Of a stretch of 64,000 nucleotides of DNA, positions 30,667-39,935 are shown in pieces. The stretch comes from Neisseria bergeri. GTDB lineage: Bacteria; Pseudomonadota; Gammaproteobacteria; Burkholderiales; Neisseriaceae. Location: the NCBI GenBank assembly GCA_003044455.1, contig POWY01000001.1, positions 186,001 through 250,000 of the forward strand, written 5' to 3'. Both the position numbers and the translations under genes were made by a program. The notes beneath the pieces were generated by a model that worked only from the letters and a program-made list of their open reading frames with translations, did not search any database and was not told the origin of the DNA. Every line of letters begins with the position of its first letter. Within the stretch, counting starts at the first letter, position 1.

Positions 30667-31158
30667 TCAGTCGATTTTGATGTATTCGACAGAAAGGATT
30701 TCAATTTCCTCACGGCCTTCCGGCGTGTTCAAAACCACTTCGTCGCCTTCGCGTGCTTTAATCAGACAACGAGCCAGCGGCGAAATCCAAGAAATTTTGT
30801 TTTGCGCGGTATCGATTTCATCGACGCCGACGATTTTGACGGTTTGCTCGCGCCCGTCGCCGCGCAACAGACCGACGGTCGCGCTGAAAAACACTTGGTC
30901 GGTTGCTTCGCGCAATTCGGGATCGACGACGACGGCAGCCTCCAAACGTTTGGTCAGGAAACGGATGCGGCGGTCGATTTCGCGCATACGGCGTTTGCCG
31001 TAAAGATAGTCGCCGTTTTCGCTGCGGTCGCCGTTGCCTGCCGCCCAGTTGACGATTTGGACGATTTCGGGGCGTTCTTTATTGACCAGCTGATACAGCT
31101 CGTCTTTCAATGCCTGCCATCCGGCGGGCGTAATGTAGTTTTTGGTTTCGGTACTCAT
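30667..31158 (-). CDS. greB: Transcription elongation factor GreB
   Basis: 163 aa. It rescues backtracked RNA polymerase by stimulating transcript cleavage. The coiled-coil tip acidic residues lie in GDRSENGDYLYGKRRMREID, and the basic stretch RRIRFLTKRLE marks GreB rather than GreA. The C-terminal FKBP-like domain has VGVDEIDTAQNKISWISPLA. An uptake-sequence terminator separates it from purF upstream. Confidence 0.88.
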   Translation of the reverse strand: MSTETKNYITPAGWQALKDELYQLVNKERPEIVQIVNWAAGNGDRSENGDYLYGKRRMREIDRRIRFLTKRLEAAVVVDPELREATDQVFFSATVGLLRGDGREQTVKIVGVDEIDTAQNKISWISPLARCLIKAREGDEVVLNTPEGREEIEILSVEYIKID

Positions 31159-31201
31159 ATCGTGTGCGGATGAAACGGGAAATGAGATTCTTACATGGAA
31201 A

Positions 31202-31241
31202 ATGCCGTCTGAAAACCTGACGTTCGGATTTCAGACGGCAT
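31202..31241 (-). terminator. Uptake-sequence terminator of purF
   Basis: ATGCCGTCTGAA and TTCAGACGGCAT with a 16-nt loop, just downstream of the purF stop. Confidence 0.7.
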
Positions 31242-31257
31242 CGCGGTTTGGGAAGCC

Positions 31258-32802
31258 TTATTCTTCGTCGCCCGCATCGCTGATGCTGATGCTGTGTTCC
31301 ATCCTGCTCGGGTGGATTTTCAGACCGCCGCAGCCGGATTTCTCGGCGGACAGGCGGTCGAGGTAGGCATCATCGATGTCGCCTGTCTGATAAATGCCAT
31401 TGAAACAGGACGAATCGAAGGATTCGATTTTCGGATTGAGTGCTTTGACGACGGCTTCCAAATCGCCCAAGTCTTGAAACACGATGCCGTCCGCGCCGAT
31501 TTCGGCGGCAATTTCTGCCGCGCTGCGCCCGTTGGCAATCAACTCTTCGCGCGTGGGCATATCGATGCCGTATACATTGGGATAGCGCACTTCGGGCGCG
31601 GCGGAGGCGATATAGACTTTGCGCGCGCCCGCCGCGCGTACCATTTCGACGATTTCGCGGCTGGTCGTCCCGCGCACGATGGAGTCATCCACCAGCAACA
31701 CGCTTTTGCCTGCAAATTCGGTTTCCATCGGGCTGAGTTTTTGCCGCACGGATTTTTTGCGCGTCGCCTGACCGGGCATAATAAAGGTGCGGCCGATATA
31801 GCGGTTTTTAATCAAACCTTCGCGGTAAGGCTTTTTGAGGTGGACGGCAAGCTCCATCGCGCAGGGGCGGCTGGTGTCGGGGATGGGCATTACAACGTCG
31901 ATGTCGTCCACGGGCAGCTCGCGTTTGATTTTTTCCGCCAAGGACACGCCCATATCCAAGCGCGATTGGTAAACCGATACGCCGTCAATCACAGAGTCGG
32001 GGCGGGCGAAATAGACGTATTCAAACAGGCAGGGGCTGAGTTTGGCGCGGTTGCTGCATTGTCGGGCGATGATTGTGCCGTCAAAGCCGACAAATACCGC
32101 TTCTCCCGGCCGGATATCGCGTTCCAAATCGTAGGCAAGCGCGTTGAAGGCGACAGATTCGGAGGCGACGGCATAGGATTTCCTGCCTTCGTTGTCGGTT
32201 TGCGAACCCAATACCAGCGGGCGGATGCCGTAAGGGTCGCGGAAGGCAAGCATACCGTAGCCCGCAATCATGGCAACCACGCCGTATGCGCCGCGCACCA
32301 GGCGGTGGACTTCGGCAACGGCGTTGAAAATATTGTCGGCATTGAGCCGGTGCGGGTCGGCGTTTTTAGAGACTTCGCGGCGCAATTCGTGCGCGAATAC
32401 ATTGAGCAAGACTTCGGAATCGGAGCCGGTATTGATGTGGCGCAGGTGTTTGTTGCACACGTTTTCATACAGTTCGGCAGTGTTGGTGAGGTTGCCGTTG
32501 TGCGCCAAAACGATGCCGAACGGCGAGCTGACGTAGAAAGGCTGCGCCTCCGCGCTGCTGCCGGCGTTGCCCGCCGTGGGATAACGGACGTGGGCGATGC
32601 CGGCATTGCCGGTCAAATCGCGCATATTGCGTGTACGGAACACTTCGCGCACCATCCCTTTGCCTTTGTGCATATGGAACGTGCCGCCTTCCGCCGTTGC
32701 AATGCCCGCCGCATCCTGCCCCCTGTGCTGCAACATCTGCAAACCGTCGTACAGAAGCTGGTTCACGGGTTCATGACTGACCAAACCTAATACGCCGCAC
32801 AT
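31258..32802 (-). CDS. purF: Amidophosphoribosyltransferase
   Basis: 514 aa. First committed step of purine synthesis (PRPP + glutamine). Class II glutaminase with Cys as second residue ([12 protein letters not shown]), LAHNGNLTN, and the PRPP-binding loop [20 protein letters not shown]. It is the last gene of the folC-dedD-cvpA-purF cluster, an order also seen in E. coli, although a decayed fragment now lies between cvpA and purF. Confidence 0.96.
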   Translation of the reverse strand: MCGVLGLVSHEPVNQLLYDGLQMLQHRGQDAAGIATAEGGTFHMHKGKGMVREVFRTRNMRDLTGNAGIAHVRYPTAGNAGSSAEAQPFYVSSPFGIVLAHNGNLTNTAELYENVCNKHLRHINTGSDSEVLLNVFAHELRREVSKNADPHRLNADNIFNAVAEVHRLVRGAYGVVAMIAGYGMLAFRDPYGIRPLVLGSQTDNEGRKSYAVASESVAFNALAYDLERDIRPGEAVFVGFDGTIIARQCSNRAKLSPCLFEYVYFARPDSVIDGVSVYQSRLDMGVSLAEKIKRELPVDDIDVVMPIPDTSRPCAMELAVHLKKPYREGLIKNRYIGRTFIMPGQATRKKSVRQKLSPMETEFAGKSVLLVDDSIVRGTTSREIVEMVRAAGARKVYIASAAPEVRYPNVYGIDMPTREELIANGRSAAEIAAEIGADGIVFQDLGDLEAVVKALNPKIESFDSSCFNGIYQTGDIDDAYLDRLSAEKSGCGGLKIHPSRMEHSISISDAGDEE

Positions 32803-32976
32803 ATCGTCTTCTCCGATTCGAGGTTTAAGGGTAAAACGGAATTATAAAGCAAACGGCGGCTTTTTGCCTGAATTGTTGACAATGCCCGATGAGGGGCGGG
32901 CAGGCGCGGTATGGCGGATAAAGCCGGGCCGGTTATGCGGGCGGCGTGTGCGGCAGGGAAAATATTTCCCGCAAAA

Positions 32977-33003
32977 ATGCCGTCTGAAGCCTTCAGACGG
33001 CAT
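32977..33003 (-). terminator. Uptake-sequence hairpin downstream of cvpA fragment
   Basis: ATGCCGTCTGAA / TTCAGACGGCAT with a 3-nt loop, 5 bp past the stop of the pseudogene. Confidence 0.65.
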
Positions 33004-33008
33004 TTGCC

Positions 33009-33292
33009 TCACAACCGATTTTGCGCGTATTCCTCCGACAACGCGTAGGGATTGAAGCGGGGCACTTCCGTCGCCGTGTGCGCGTTGCCCAAACTGCCTG
33101 CCGCCGTCGGCACGCCCCCCGGTCAGGGCGGCGGGATGCTGTGTACTGTGGCATATCTTGGGCGGTAACGTTTTTGATGTTTAAAACCCCGTTTTCGGCG
33201 ATGCCTTTGGAAATCGGAATCGGCTTGATGCCGTCTGAAACATCCGTATGGCAATCAATCGTCTTCCAAAGCTCCATCCCTGTCGTCCGCAT
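33009..33292 (-). pseudogene. Frameshifted small gene between cvpA and purF
   Basis: The upstream part reads SDGIKPIPISKGIAENGVLNI and NVTAQDMPQYTAS. After a run of six G (six C at about 33115-33120 on the + strand) the sensible frame moves by one and continues PTAAGSLGNAHTATEV and PRFNPYALSEEYAQNRL to a TGA at 33009-33011. Adding one G joins the two parts. The start is uncertain: the first codons overlap the end of cvpA in another frame. No family recognised. It could be a C-terminal relic or a gene switched by the G run. Confidence 0.45.
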
Positions 33293-33752
33293 GGTTTAAT
33301 ACTGCTTCGGAAAGCGACACGAAAAACGGTACGGTATAGGACTGCCGCCATTCTTCGGTATCGGGCAGGTCGGTTTTTGAAGCTAGCATGACCAGCAGGG
33401 TAACAATCAAAACGCCTTCCAATGCACCGAATATACCGCCCAAAATGCGGTTGGCAAAGCCCAAACCGACTGCCGAAACTGCGCCGGTCAGCAGCGAACG
33501 GAGCATTTTCTGGAACAGACAGGCAATGACGAACAGGGAAATGAACGACAGAGCCAATGCAAACAGGGGGGGGTGGAACGATGCAAAGGCGATGTCGGCG
33601 AAGGGTGCGGCAAAGAGTTTGGCGAAAAAAAAGGAAATCACCCATGCCGCCATTGATCCTGCCTCCGCAATCACGCCGCGCATCGCGGATAGCACGATGC
33701 AGGCGGCGATGACGGCGGAGACGAGGAGGTCGGCAACGGGGAGGCTATTCAT
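33255..33752 (-). CDS. cvpA: CvpA family inner-membrane protein
   Basis: 165 aa with four hydrophobic helices starting at ADLLVSAVIAACIVLSAMRG; the conserved MRGVIAEAGSMAAWVISFF and LGFANRILGGIFGALEGVL fit CvpA. In E. coli it is needed for colicin V production and lies before purF. Its start overlaps the end of dedD by 8 bp. Confidence 0.9.
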   Translation of the reverse strand: MNSLPVADLLVSAVIAACIVLSAMRGVIAEAGSMAAWVISFFFAKLFAAPFADIAFASFHPPLFALALSFISLFVIACLFQKMLRSLLTGAVSAVGLGFANRILGGIFGALEGVLIVTLLVMLASKTDLPDTEEWRQSYTVPFFVSLSEAVLNHADDRDGALEDD

Positions 33753-34788
33753 TCGTTACCTGGCCGGCGATGCCGTGCACGCGCAGTTTGTTCAAATCGC
33801 GTTCGGCATCTCTTGCGTTTTTATAGTTGCTTGATTTGACTCGGTAAACCTTTCCGTTGTCGGTCATGATTTCGGTAATGGTCGAATCGATACCCGCCGC
33901 CTTCATTTTGCGCTGGAGGCTCAAGGCGCGTTCTTTTTCGGCATAACCTGCCTGAATGGCGGCTTTTTTGCCGGATTTTTCGGATTTTTCTTTTTCGGCG
34001 GTTTTGGTCTTGTCCGCTTTGTCGCTTTTTTGTGCCGTTTCGTGTTTTTTGCCGTCCGAATGGTCTTTTTCGGCTGTTTTTTTGCCTTCGGCCTTGTCGG
34101 CTTTTTTCGCTTCTTTTACCGCGCTGTCGGATTTTGCCGTATCCGGTTTGGTTTTTTCGGCGGCAGTTTTTGGTTTGTCGGCAACTTTTTCGGCGGTTTT
34201 GGTTTCCTTGGCTTTGGGCTTGGCTTCGGCAGTGCGTTCCGCTTTTTGCGGTTTTGTTTCGGCAGTGCGTTTCGGTTTTTCAACCGCTACCGTATCCGTA
34301 CTGTCGGCAGTTGCCGGCACTTCTTCGGCAGCGCGTTGTTTTGCCTGCTTCGGTGCGGTTTTGGCGGTTTCTGCCTGTTGCAGTTTCTCGGATGCTTCCA
34401 AACCTTTGATGTTGCTGTCTTCGAGGCGGTCGTTAATCAGCACCAGCGGCGCGCCTACGTTTTCAGGCTCGCTGATTTCGCTGTCGGCGGCAGAAGGCTT
34501 GTCTTCGCCTGCCAAGTCCTGCGGTTTGCCGGCGGCGGTTTCCCCGTTTTCGGCGGCGGATTTCAAGGCAGGGGTTTGTGCCGCACTTGCCGCTTTGTTT
34601 TCTACGCTGCTTGTTTCGTCGGCAGTCTGTTCGGCAGGATCATTTTCGGCAGAGCCGGAACTGAGGGCGGCTGCCAGCAGGATGCAGGAGGCGGCAACCA
34701 GGCAGCTTGCCGTTACGAGGCGGCGGCGGTTGCGCCGTTTGAGTTGTTCGTAACCGGTCAGGACTTCGTTTTGTTTGTTTTCGGACAT
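33745..34788 (-). CDS. dedD: DedD-like SPOR-domain protein
   Basis: 347 aa. Cytoplasmic basic segment (RRNRRRLV), one membrane helix at about residues 24-44, then a ~210-residue Lys/Ala/Glu-rich periplasmic linker with many KTAEK-like repeats, and a C-terminal SPOR domain (KKAAIQAGYAEKERALSLQRK... VYRVKSSNYKNARDAERDLNKL). SPOR domains bind denuded glycan at the septum. Assignment to DedD rests on gene order (folC-dedD-cvpA-purF) and layout; it could equally play an FtsN-like role. Confidence 0.8.
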   Translation of the reverse strand: MSENKQNEVLTGYEQLKRRNRRRLVTASCLVAASCILLAAALSSGSAENDPAEQTADETSSVENKAASAAQTPALKSAAENGETAAGKPQDLAGEDKPSAADSEISEPENVGAPLVLINDRLEDSNIKGLEASEKLQQAETAKTAPKQAKQRAAEEVPATADSTDTVAVEKPKRTAETKPQKAERTAEAKPKAKETKTAEKVADKPKTAAEKTKPDTAKSDSAVKEAKKADKAEGKKTAEKDHSDGKKHETAQKSDKADKTKTAEKEKSEKSGKKAAIQAGYAEKERALSLQRKMKAAGIDSTITEIMTDNGKVYRVKSSNYKNARDAERDLNKLRVHGIAGQVTNE

Positions 34789-34800
34789 GGAAGATTCCTT

Positions 34801-36063
34801 TTACAGTACCGACATCACGTCGGCAACGGTATGAAATGAGCCGAATACGACGATTCTGTCGTTTTCGCCCGCTTTTGAGGCTGCCGCCCGGTATGCTTCG
34901 CGGACGGCGGCGAATGTCTGTATGTTTTCGATGTGGTGTTGTTCCAATTTGGCTTTCAGTGCATCCGCCGTCATGCCGCGCGGTACGTCCAACGGTGCGA
35001 TATACCATTCGTCAAACTGGTCTTTAACGATTTCCAATACGCCGTCTATGTCTTTGTCGGACAACATGCTGAACACGGCGGTGCGTTTTTGCGCAAACGC
35101 CAAATTAATCAGGCTGCGGCGCAGGGCGCGGGCGGCGTGGGGGTTGTGTCCGACATCCAATACGGTCAGCGGCCGGCCGGGCAGGACTTGGAAGCGTCCG
35201 GGATTTTCAACCAGCAGCAATCCGCGTTTGATTGCACCGATGTCCACCGGCAATTTGCCGTTCAAGCATTCCAATACGGTCAACGCGCAGGCGGCGTTGG
35301 GAAGCTGGTATGCGCCGCGCAATGCAGGGAAGGGCAGGGCATTGCGGTTGCGTGCGGGGCTGGGCCGGAAGCGGTAGTTCCATTGGATGTTTTCCAATGA
35401 GGAGAAATCGAAATCGCGCTGCACCATCAGCAGTTTCGCGCCTATGGCTTCGGCGTGTGCGACCAACGATTCGGGCGCGGGATTTTGACCGCAGATGGCG
35501 GGTTTGCCGCTGCGGAACACGCCTGCTTTTTCAAAGCCGACCTGCTCGACCGTATCGCCCAAAAACGCCTGATGGTCCAAATCTACACTAGTAACCACCG
35601 CGCAATCGCAGTCGAACACGTTGACCGCGTCCAAGCGTCCGCCCAAGCCGACTTCCAATATCATTACGTCGACTTGTTCGCGTATGAAGATGTCGACAGC
35701 CGCCAAGGCATTGAATTCAAAATAAGTCAGTGATATTTCGCCGCGCGCGGCTTCGATGCGCTCGAAAGAGGCAATAATCGTATCGTCCGAAACGGGTTCG
35801 GCGTTGACAGCGATGCGTTCGTTGTAACGCAATAAATGCGGGCTGGTCAGCGTACCGGTTTTGTAGCCTGCCTGTTTGTAAATCTGTGTCAGGTAGGCGC
35901 AGACCGAACCTTTGCCGTTTGTTCCCGCGACGACGACGACGGGACATTGCGGCTCGAGTTTCATGCGTTTTTTCACTTCGCCTACGCGCTCCAAACCCAT
36001 GTCGATCAAACCGCCGCTGTGTGCGGTTTCCAAATGCGAGAGCCAGTCTTGTAGTGTTTTCAT
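34801..36063 (-). CDS. folC: Bifunctional folylpolyglutamate/dihydrofolate synthase
   Basis: 420 aa. P-loop VVVAGTNGKGSVCAYL, then YKTGTLTSPHLLRYNERI and DVMILEVGLGGRLDAVN; the C-terminal Mur-ligase-like domain has VLDVGHNPHAARAL. Adds glutamate to folates. 12 bp upstream of dedD, probably one operon through purF. Confidence 0.95.
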   Translation of the reverse strand: MKTLQDWLSHLETAHSGGLIDMGLERVGEVKKRMKLEPQCPVVVVAGTNGKGSVCAYLTQIYKQAGYKTGTLTSPHLLRYNERIAVNAEPVSDDTIIASFERIEAARGEISLTYFEFNALAAVDIFIREQVDVMILEVGLGGRLDAVNVFDCDCAVVTSVDLDHQAFLGDTVEQVGFEKAGVFRSGKPAICGQNPAPESLVAHAEAIGAKLLMVQRDFDFSSLENIQWNYRFRPSPARNRNALPFPALRGAYQLPNAACALTVLECLNGKLPVDIGAIKRGLLLVENPGRFQVLPGRPLTVLDVGHNPHAARALRRSLINLAFAQKRTAVFSMLSDKDIDGVLEIVKDQFDEWYIAPLDVPRGMTADALKAKLEQHHIENIQTFAAVREAYRAAASKAGENDRIVVFGSFHTVADVMSVL

Positions 36064-36093
36064 GAGTGTTTCGTTTTCAAATGCCGTCTGAAA

Positions 36094-36534
36094 TCAGTCT
36101 GATGTATCGGTTTCGGCGGTTTTTTTCGGCTGCCGCCAAAGTACCCAGACTTTCAGCCGCCGGTAGGATTCTTTGTCCGTCATGTCGGGCATGATGCATT
36201 GGCTGACGGTTTTGCCGCCTGTGTCCCATTGTAAGAATAAGGCATAAGGCGTAACCATACTGCTGCCCGCCAGTGTTGCCGCTGTTTTGTCTTTGCCGGA
36301 TACGATTTCCGCCTGTCCGTCGCGGTCTATGGTAATGGCGGTTATGGCATGGCGGTGTTTCAGGTTCGTTATCCTGAGCGAGTATGCGTAACTTGCCGCC
36401 AAAGCCGCCAAACCGAACCACATCATCCGGCCGTAAAACCAGGTCAGGCAGACGGCAATGGAAGCCGAGTGGAGCGATACGGTCAGGATGTTCAGAATAC
36501 GGGACGGCCTCAATGCCGTCTGAAAGGCGCGCAT
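36094..36534 (-). CDS. YgfX-like inner-membrane protein
   Basis: 146 aa. Two closely spaced hydrophobic helices (about residues 17-32 and 37-52) are followed by a beta-rich cytoplasmic part with GSSMVTPYALFLQW and ESYRRLKVWVLWR. This architecture and the RxL-W-P pattern resemble YgfX/CptA, described in E. coli as a toxin acting on cytoskeletal proteins; here the usual SdhE partner is not adjacent. Assignment is by pattern and moderate. Confidence 0.6.
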   Translation of the reverse strand: MRAFQTALRPSRILNILTVSLHSASIAVCLTWFYGRMMWFGLAALAASYAYSLRITNLKHRHAITAITIDRDGQAEIVSGKDKTAATLAGSSMVTPYALFLQWDTGGKTVSQCIMPDMTDKESYRRLKVWVLWRQPKKTAETDTSD

Positions 36535-36538
36535 GGCG

Positions 36539-36898
36539 TTACATCATATTGTCGAACACGGGCGTGATGTTCAAATCCGCTTCTTCCATATCCAAAACCA
36601 TATCGTGGATTTCGATGTCGAAAAATTCCCAAAACGCCTTCAGCCCCATATCTTGCGGCCATTTGTCCTTGTCGATGTCCCAACCTGCCAGCTCCGCCTC
36701 AAAAATCTGGCGGTAGCGTTCGTCGAAGTAGGAAACGACGGCTTCCGGTTCGTCGAACTGCGGAACGAGGAAGACGGAACAGTTGGCACGAAGCTGCTCT
36801 ATGGTCAGGTCGGGCATATTTTCGTCGGTGCTTTTGAGCCATTCCAAAAAGCGGACGGTCGGCTTGAGGACGACGGCGGTGCGGTCAACAAAATACAT
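36539..36898 (-). CDS. Small acidic conserved protein of unknown function
   Basis: 119 aa from MYFVDRTAVVLKPTVRFLEW at 36898 (five more codons are open upstream). Contains VFLVPQFDEPEAVVSYFDER and an acidic C-terminal helix (FFDIEIHDMVLDMEEADL). No signal peptide or membrane segment. Widespread among Proteobacteria in my recollection, but no function known to me. 4 bp upstream of the YgfX-like gene, same strand. Confidence 0.75.
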   Translation of the reverse strand: MYFVDRTAVVLKPTVRFLEWLKSTDENMPDLTIEQLRANCSVFLVPQFDEPEAVVSYFDERYRQIFEAELAGWDIDKDKWPQDMGLKAFWEFFDIEIHDMVLDMEEADLNITPVFDNMM

Positions 36899-36933
36899 GG
36901 TTTTCTTTCTCAATCATCTTGCGGTGTTGGGCT

Positions 36934-36966
36934 ATGCCGTCTGAACGTTCGGTTTTCAGACGGCAT
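36934..36966 (-). terminator. Uptake-sequence terminator after the ABC ATPase gene
   Basis: ATGCCGTCTGAA / TTCAGACGGCAT with a 9-nt loop. Confidence 0.7.
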
Positions 36967-36970
36967 GGCA

Positions 36971-37708
36971 TCAATGGGTCATGACCTGTTGCAGGAACTG
37001 CTTGGCGCGTTCGTGTTTCGGGTTGGTAAAAAACGCTTCGGGCGTTTCGTCTTCGAGGATTTGCCCTTTATCGACAAAAAGCACCCGGTCGGCGACTTCG
37101 CGGGCAAACCCCATTTCGTGGGTTACGCACATCATGGTCATGCCGCTTTCTGCCAAGTCTTTCATGACTTTTAATACCTCGCCGACCATTTCGGGGTCGA
37201 GCGCGGAAGTCGGTTCGTCAAACAGCATCACGCGCGGTTCCATCGCCAGTCCGCGCGCAATCGCCACGCGCTGCTGCTGGCCGCCGGAAAGTTGGGACGG
37301 AAATGCGTCTTTTTTGTGCGCCAGTCCGACGCGTTCCAAAAGTTCCATCGCTTTTTTCTCCGCCTGTTCCGCATTTTGACCTTTAACCTTCATCGGTGCG
37401 AGGGTGATGTTTTCCAATACGGTCAGGTGGGGGTAGAGGTTGAAGCCTTGGAATACGAAGCCGACTTCTTCGCGGATTTTGTTCAAATCGGTTTTGGGGT
37501 CGGCAACGTTGACACCGTCCACCCAAATCTCGCCGCTTTCGATGCTTTCAAGCTGGTTGACGGTGCGGATGAGTGTGGATTTGCCGCTGCCCGAAGGCCC
37601 GCAGACGACGACCACTTCGCCTTTTTTGATTTCCAAGTTCACGCCGTTGATGACGTGCAGGTCTTTGAAATGTTTGTGTACGTTTTTGAATTTAATCATA
37701 GTGTCCAT
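36971..37708 (-). CDS. Polar amino-acid ABC transporter ATP-binding protein (GlnQ/HisP type)
   Basis: 245 aa. Walker [11 protein letters not shown]-loop [17 protein letters not shown], signature LSGGQQQR, Walker [14 protein letters not shown] and H-loop VTHEMG. Sequence style ([32 protein letters not shown]) is that of GlnQ-like ATPases for glutamine or other polar amino acids. No permease or binding-protein gene is adjacent, so the substrate cannot be inferred from context. Confidence 0.9.
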   Translation of the reverse strand: MDTMIKFKNVHKHFKDLHVINGVNLEIKKGEVVVVCGPSGSGKSTLIRTVNQLESIESGEIWVDGVNVADPKTDLNKIREEVGFVFQGFNLYPHLTVLENITLAPMKVKGQNAEQAEKKAMELLERVGLAHKKDAFPSQLSGGQQQRVAIARGLAMEPRVMLFDEPTSALDPEMVGEVLKVMKDLAESGMTMMCVTHEMGFAREVADRVLFVDKGQILEDETPEAFFTNPKHERAKQFLQQVMTH

Positions 37709-37740
37709 TCTTTTCAGGCAGTCTGAATCCGTCTGACTGA

Positions 37741-38196
37741 TTAAGGGTAAAACTTATTCAAATCGGCAACCAATTTGGTTAACTCTTCCTGATTCGGCTT
37801 ATTCATGCTCCGGTAAACTTTGACGTAGCCTTTGTCGTTTTTCATATTCACGACATAGATGACGAAACGTGTGCCGTTGAATCCTTTTTCCGCATCGCAG
37901 GTGTAGTACGTCACACCCCCGCTTTCCGCTCTTTCCAGTACGCAGTCGTTTTTGCGGTAGCCTTGCTCCTTCGCTATCCAATCCCGCTCAAATGAAGCCC
38001 TGTACGCGTCCGGCACGCGGACTTGGTCGACCAATAAATCATGATCGGGATTTTGGGAATAACCGTAATGGAAAATGGCATTTGAACCGTTCAATTGTGC
38101 CTCTAGCATTTGATAACGCCGGTTTTGGAAAAACGCATCGTTCGGGTTCATGCAGGCAGTTAAAAGAAAAGTCAGGAGTGCGGCTGTGTATTTCAT
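37741..38196 (-). CDS. Small lipoprotein of unknown function
   Basis: 151 aa. Signal [15 protein letters not shown] with a lipoprotein cysteine at 15. The mature part has a probable disulfide ([24 protein letters not shown]) and ends [20 protein letters not shown]. No family recognised. The 5' end of the gene is duplicated immediately upstream (38209-38260). Confidence 0.75.
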   Translation of the reverse strand: MKYTAALLTFLLTACMNPNDAFFQNRRYQMLEAQLNGSNAIFHYGYSQNPDHDLLVDQVRVPDAYRASFERDWIAKEQGYRKNDCVLERAESGGVTYYTCDAEKGFNGTRFVIYVVNMKNDKGYVKVYRSMNKPNQEELTKLVADLNKFYP

Positions 38197-38260
38197 GGTT
38201 TATTCCCTCAGGCAGTTAAAAGAAAAGTCAGGAGTACGGTTGTGTATTTTATGGTTTATT
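38153..38260. repeat. 52-bp imperfect tandem duplication over the lipoprotein gene start
   Basis: 38153-38204 (gene 5' end and ribosome site) recurs at 38209-38260 with three mismatches and a 56-bp period. In the outer copy the start codon is ATA and the cysteine codon is replaced by TGA, so it is inert. Confidence 0.9.
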
Positions 38261-38306
38261 TTCTTATAAACAGTTATAAACGGTTTCAATGCGGCTTGCC
38301 GGTAAT

Positions 38307-38876
38307 TCAACGCACGAAATTCCGTTTGCACATCATATGGTTTTCAATATTGGCTTTGGCATCTTTTTCATCTCAAACCTGCAATTCCCACGGATAGTAG
38401 AAATTGCTGCTGTTTTTGAAATAAATGTGTATGCCGATATAGCCGCCGGCATCGCGCAAATACCAGTTTTTCAAGCCGTGTTCTGTTTTCCAGCCATCAA
38501 GTTTTTCCAAAATCCCGACAACTGTTTCAGACGGCCAAATCAGCCGCGCGCCGAAAATATCGTTCAGGATGTTGTTGGCCGGGTATTGGTTGCTGCGCGC
38601 CAGATAGCGGCTGATTTTATCATGTATGCTTTCTGCGGTTTTCACGCGGTAGAAAAAGTCTATGCCGCGCGTGTCGGCAAAGGCTAGGTAATCGTTAACC
38701 GCTTCGTGCAAATTAAGGCGGTAAGACAAAATATGCTCGGTCGGAACGTTTTTGAGCGTGCGGCTCAAATTGATTTTCCGTACTTTGCCGGTTTCAAAAT
38801 AATCTTGCGAATATTGTGCGTGCAGGCGGTTGATTTCGCGGATTAAACGTTCGGTTTTTTGCAGGTTGCCTTCCAT
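38307..38876 (-). pseudogene. RelA/SpoT-type small alarmone synthetase, truncated by TGA
   Basis: The open part (38373-38876, 167 aa from MEGNLQKTERLIREINRL) matches the RelA/SpoT nucleotidyltransferase domain of short (p)ppGpp synthetases: RVKTAESIHDKISRYL, ILNDIFGARLI, GLKNWYLRDAGGYIGIHIYF and FYYPWELQV. A TGA at 38373-38375 sits where relatives have Trp (ELQ-[VI]-W-D). Beyond it the same frame continues for 21 family-like residues (DEKDAKANIENHMMCKRNFV) to a TGA at 38307. It starts 16 bp after ksgA, in the same transcript. Probably a recent nonsense mutation; partial activity of the truncated product cannot be excluded. Confidence 0.75.
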
Positions 38877-38891
38877 TTCCGCCACCTCTTT

Positions 38892-39671
38892 TCAGACGGC
38901 CTTGCCCGCCAGATAATTGCTCAACGCCACGTATTTTTCCGGCGCGATATGTTCGGCGCGGTCTTGCGGATTGATGCCGACTGCCTGCAAATCATCGTCG
39001 CCTGCAAGTTCTTTCAGGTTGTTGCGTATGGTTTTGCGCCGCTGGTGGAAGGCGAGTTTTACCAGTTTGGCGAAATGCTCGAAATCGTCCGCCTTGCCGA
39101 TACGGTGTTTCACCGGAATCATGCGCACCACTGCGGAATCTACTTTCGGCGCAGGGTCGAATGATTCGGGCGGCACTTCAATCAGCATCTCCATATCGAA
39201 GAAATATTGCAGCATCACGCCCAAACGCCCGTAGTCGTTGCTTTTCGGCGCGGCAACCATGCGCTCGACCACTTCTTTTTGCAGCATAAAGTGCATATCG
39301 GCGACATCGTCCGCCACTTCCGCCAGTTTGAACAGAAGCGGCGTGGAAATGTTGTAGGGCAGGTTGCCGACGATTTTCTTTTTGCCCGCGATACCGTTGA
39401 AATCAAACTGCAATACATCGCCTTCGTGAATCACCAGTTTATCCGCAAACGGCAGCGTTTTCAGACGGCATACGATGTCGCGGTCGATTTCGATAACGTG
39501 CAGGCGGTTCAGCTTCTTCGCCAAAGGTTCGGTAATCGCCGCCAAACCCGGACCGATTTCAATCACGACATCATCTGCCTGCGGGCGCACGGCGTTGACA
39601 ATATCGCCGATAATCCGCGTGTCCTGCAAAAAATTCTGCCCGAAACGCTTGCGGGCTTTGTGTTCTTTCAT
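38892..39671 (-). CDS. ksgA: 16S rRNA dimethyladenosine transferase KsgA
   Basis: 259 aa. [21 protein letters not shown] motif [16 protein letters not shown] and catalytic NLPYNIST; C-terminal small domain to about 259. Dimethylates two adjacent adenines near the 3' end of 16S rRNA. Confidence 0.96.
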   Translation of the reverse strand: MKEHKARKRFGQNFLQDTRIIGDIVNAVRPQADDVVIEIGPGLAAITEPLAKKLNRLHVIEIDRDIVCRLKTLPFADKLVIHEGDVLQFDFNGIAGKKKIVGNLPYNISTPLLFKLAEVADDVADMHFMLQKEVVERMVAAPKSNDYGRLGVMLQYFFDMEMLIEVPPESFDPAPKVDSAVVRMIPVKHRIGKADDFEHFAKLVKLAFHQRRKTIRNNLKELAGDDDLQAVGINPQDRAEHIAPEKYVALSNYLAGKAV

Positions 39672-39689
39672 CGTGTTTCCTTTTCGGTT

Positions 39690-39812
39690 GAAACCCCGCC
39701 CTTTAGGGCGGTAGAATCAGACTCTGTTTGGGAGGGGCGTAACTCCTTCCAAATCAGGACGGCACATATGGCGGTGCTTTATGTGCCGTCCTGTGTGTTG
39801 AAACATAAATGT
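39690..39812. repeat. Non-coding repeat, copy 1 (related to 47605-47735)
   Basis: Shares ccttttcggttgaaaccc, agaatc, gcggtgctt-atgtgccgtcct and gttgaaacata in the same order as the copy near 47.6 kb. It contains a CCGCCCTTTAGGGCGG hairpin, and the segment ggacggcacata / tatgtgccgtcc forms a second one. Nature unknown; it resembles the structured 3' ends of IS200/IS605-type elements. Confidence 0.6.
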
Positions 39813-39935
39813 GTTTACAGTATCCGTTTGATGTCGGCATTGTAACCGAAAACGGCAGGGCGTGATAATGCTGTTTGAAGGCTTGCCGTGTTTGGCGGTT
39901 TGGTGCAAAACGTTTTGCCTGTTGGAGGATTGGAC

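Noticed and set aside
31294-32790. 498-aa plus-strand frame opposite purF
   Set aside because: Antisense shadow of the highly conserved purF; no recognisable motif.
36971-37708. Assigning the ABC ATPase to a specific glutamine or glutamate system
   Set aside because: No permease or binding-protein gene next to it; sequence type alone does not fix the substrate.
38268-38306. Extending the alarmone synthetase past the second TGA (38307)
   Set aside because: Family-like sequence ends at about NFVR; what follows is not recognisable, so suppression of repeated TGA codons was not proposed.
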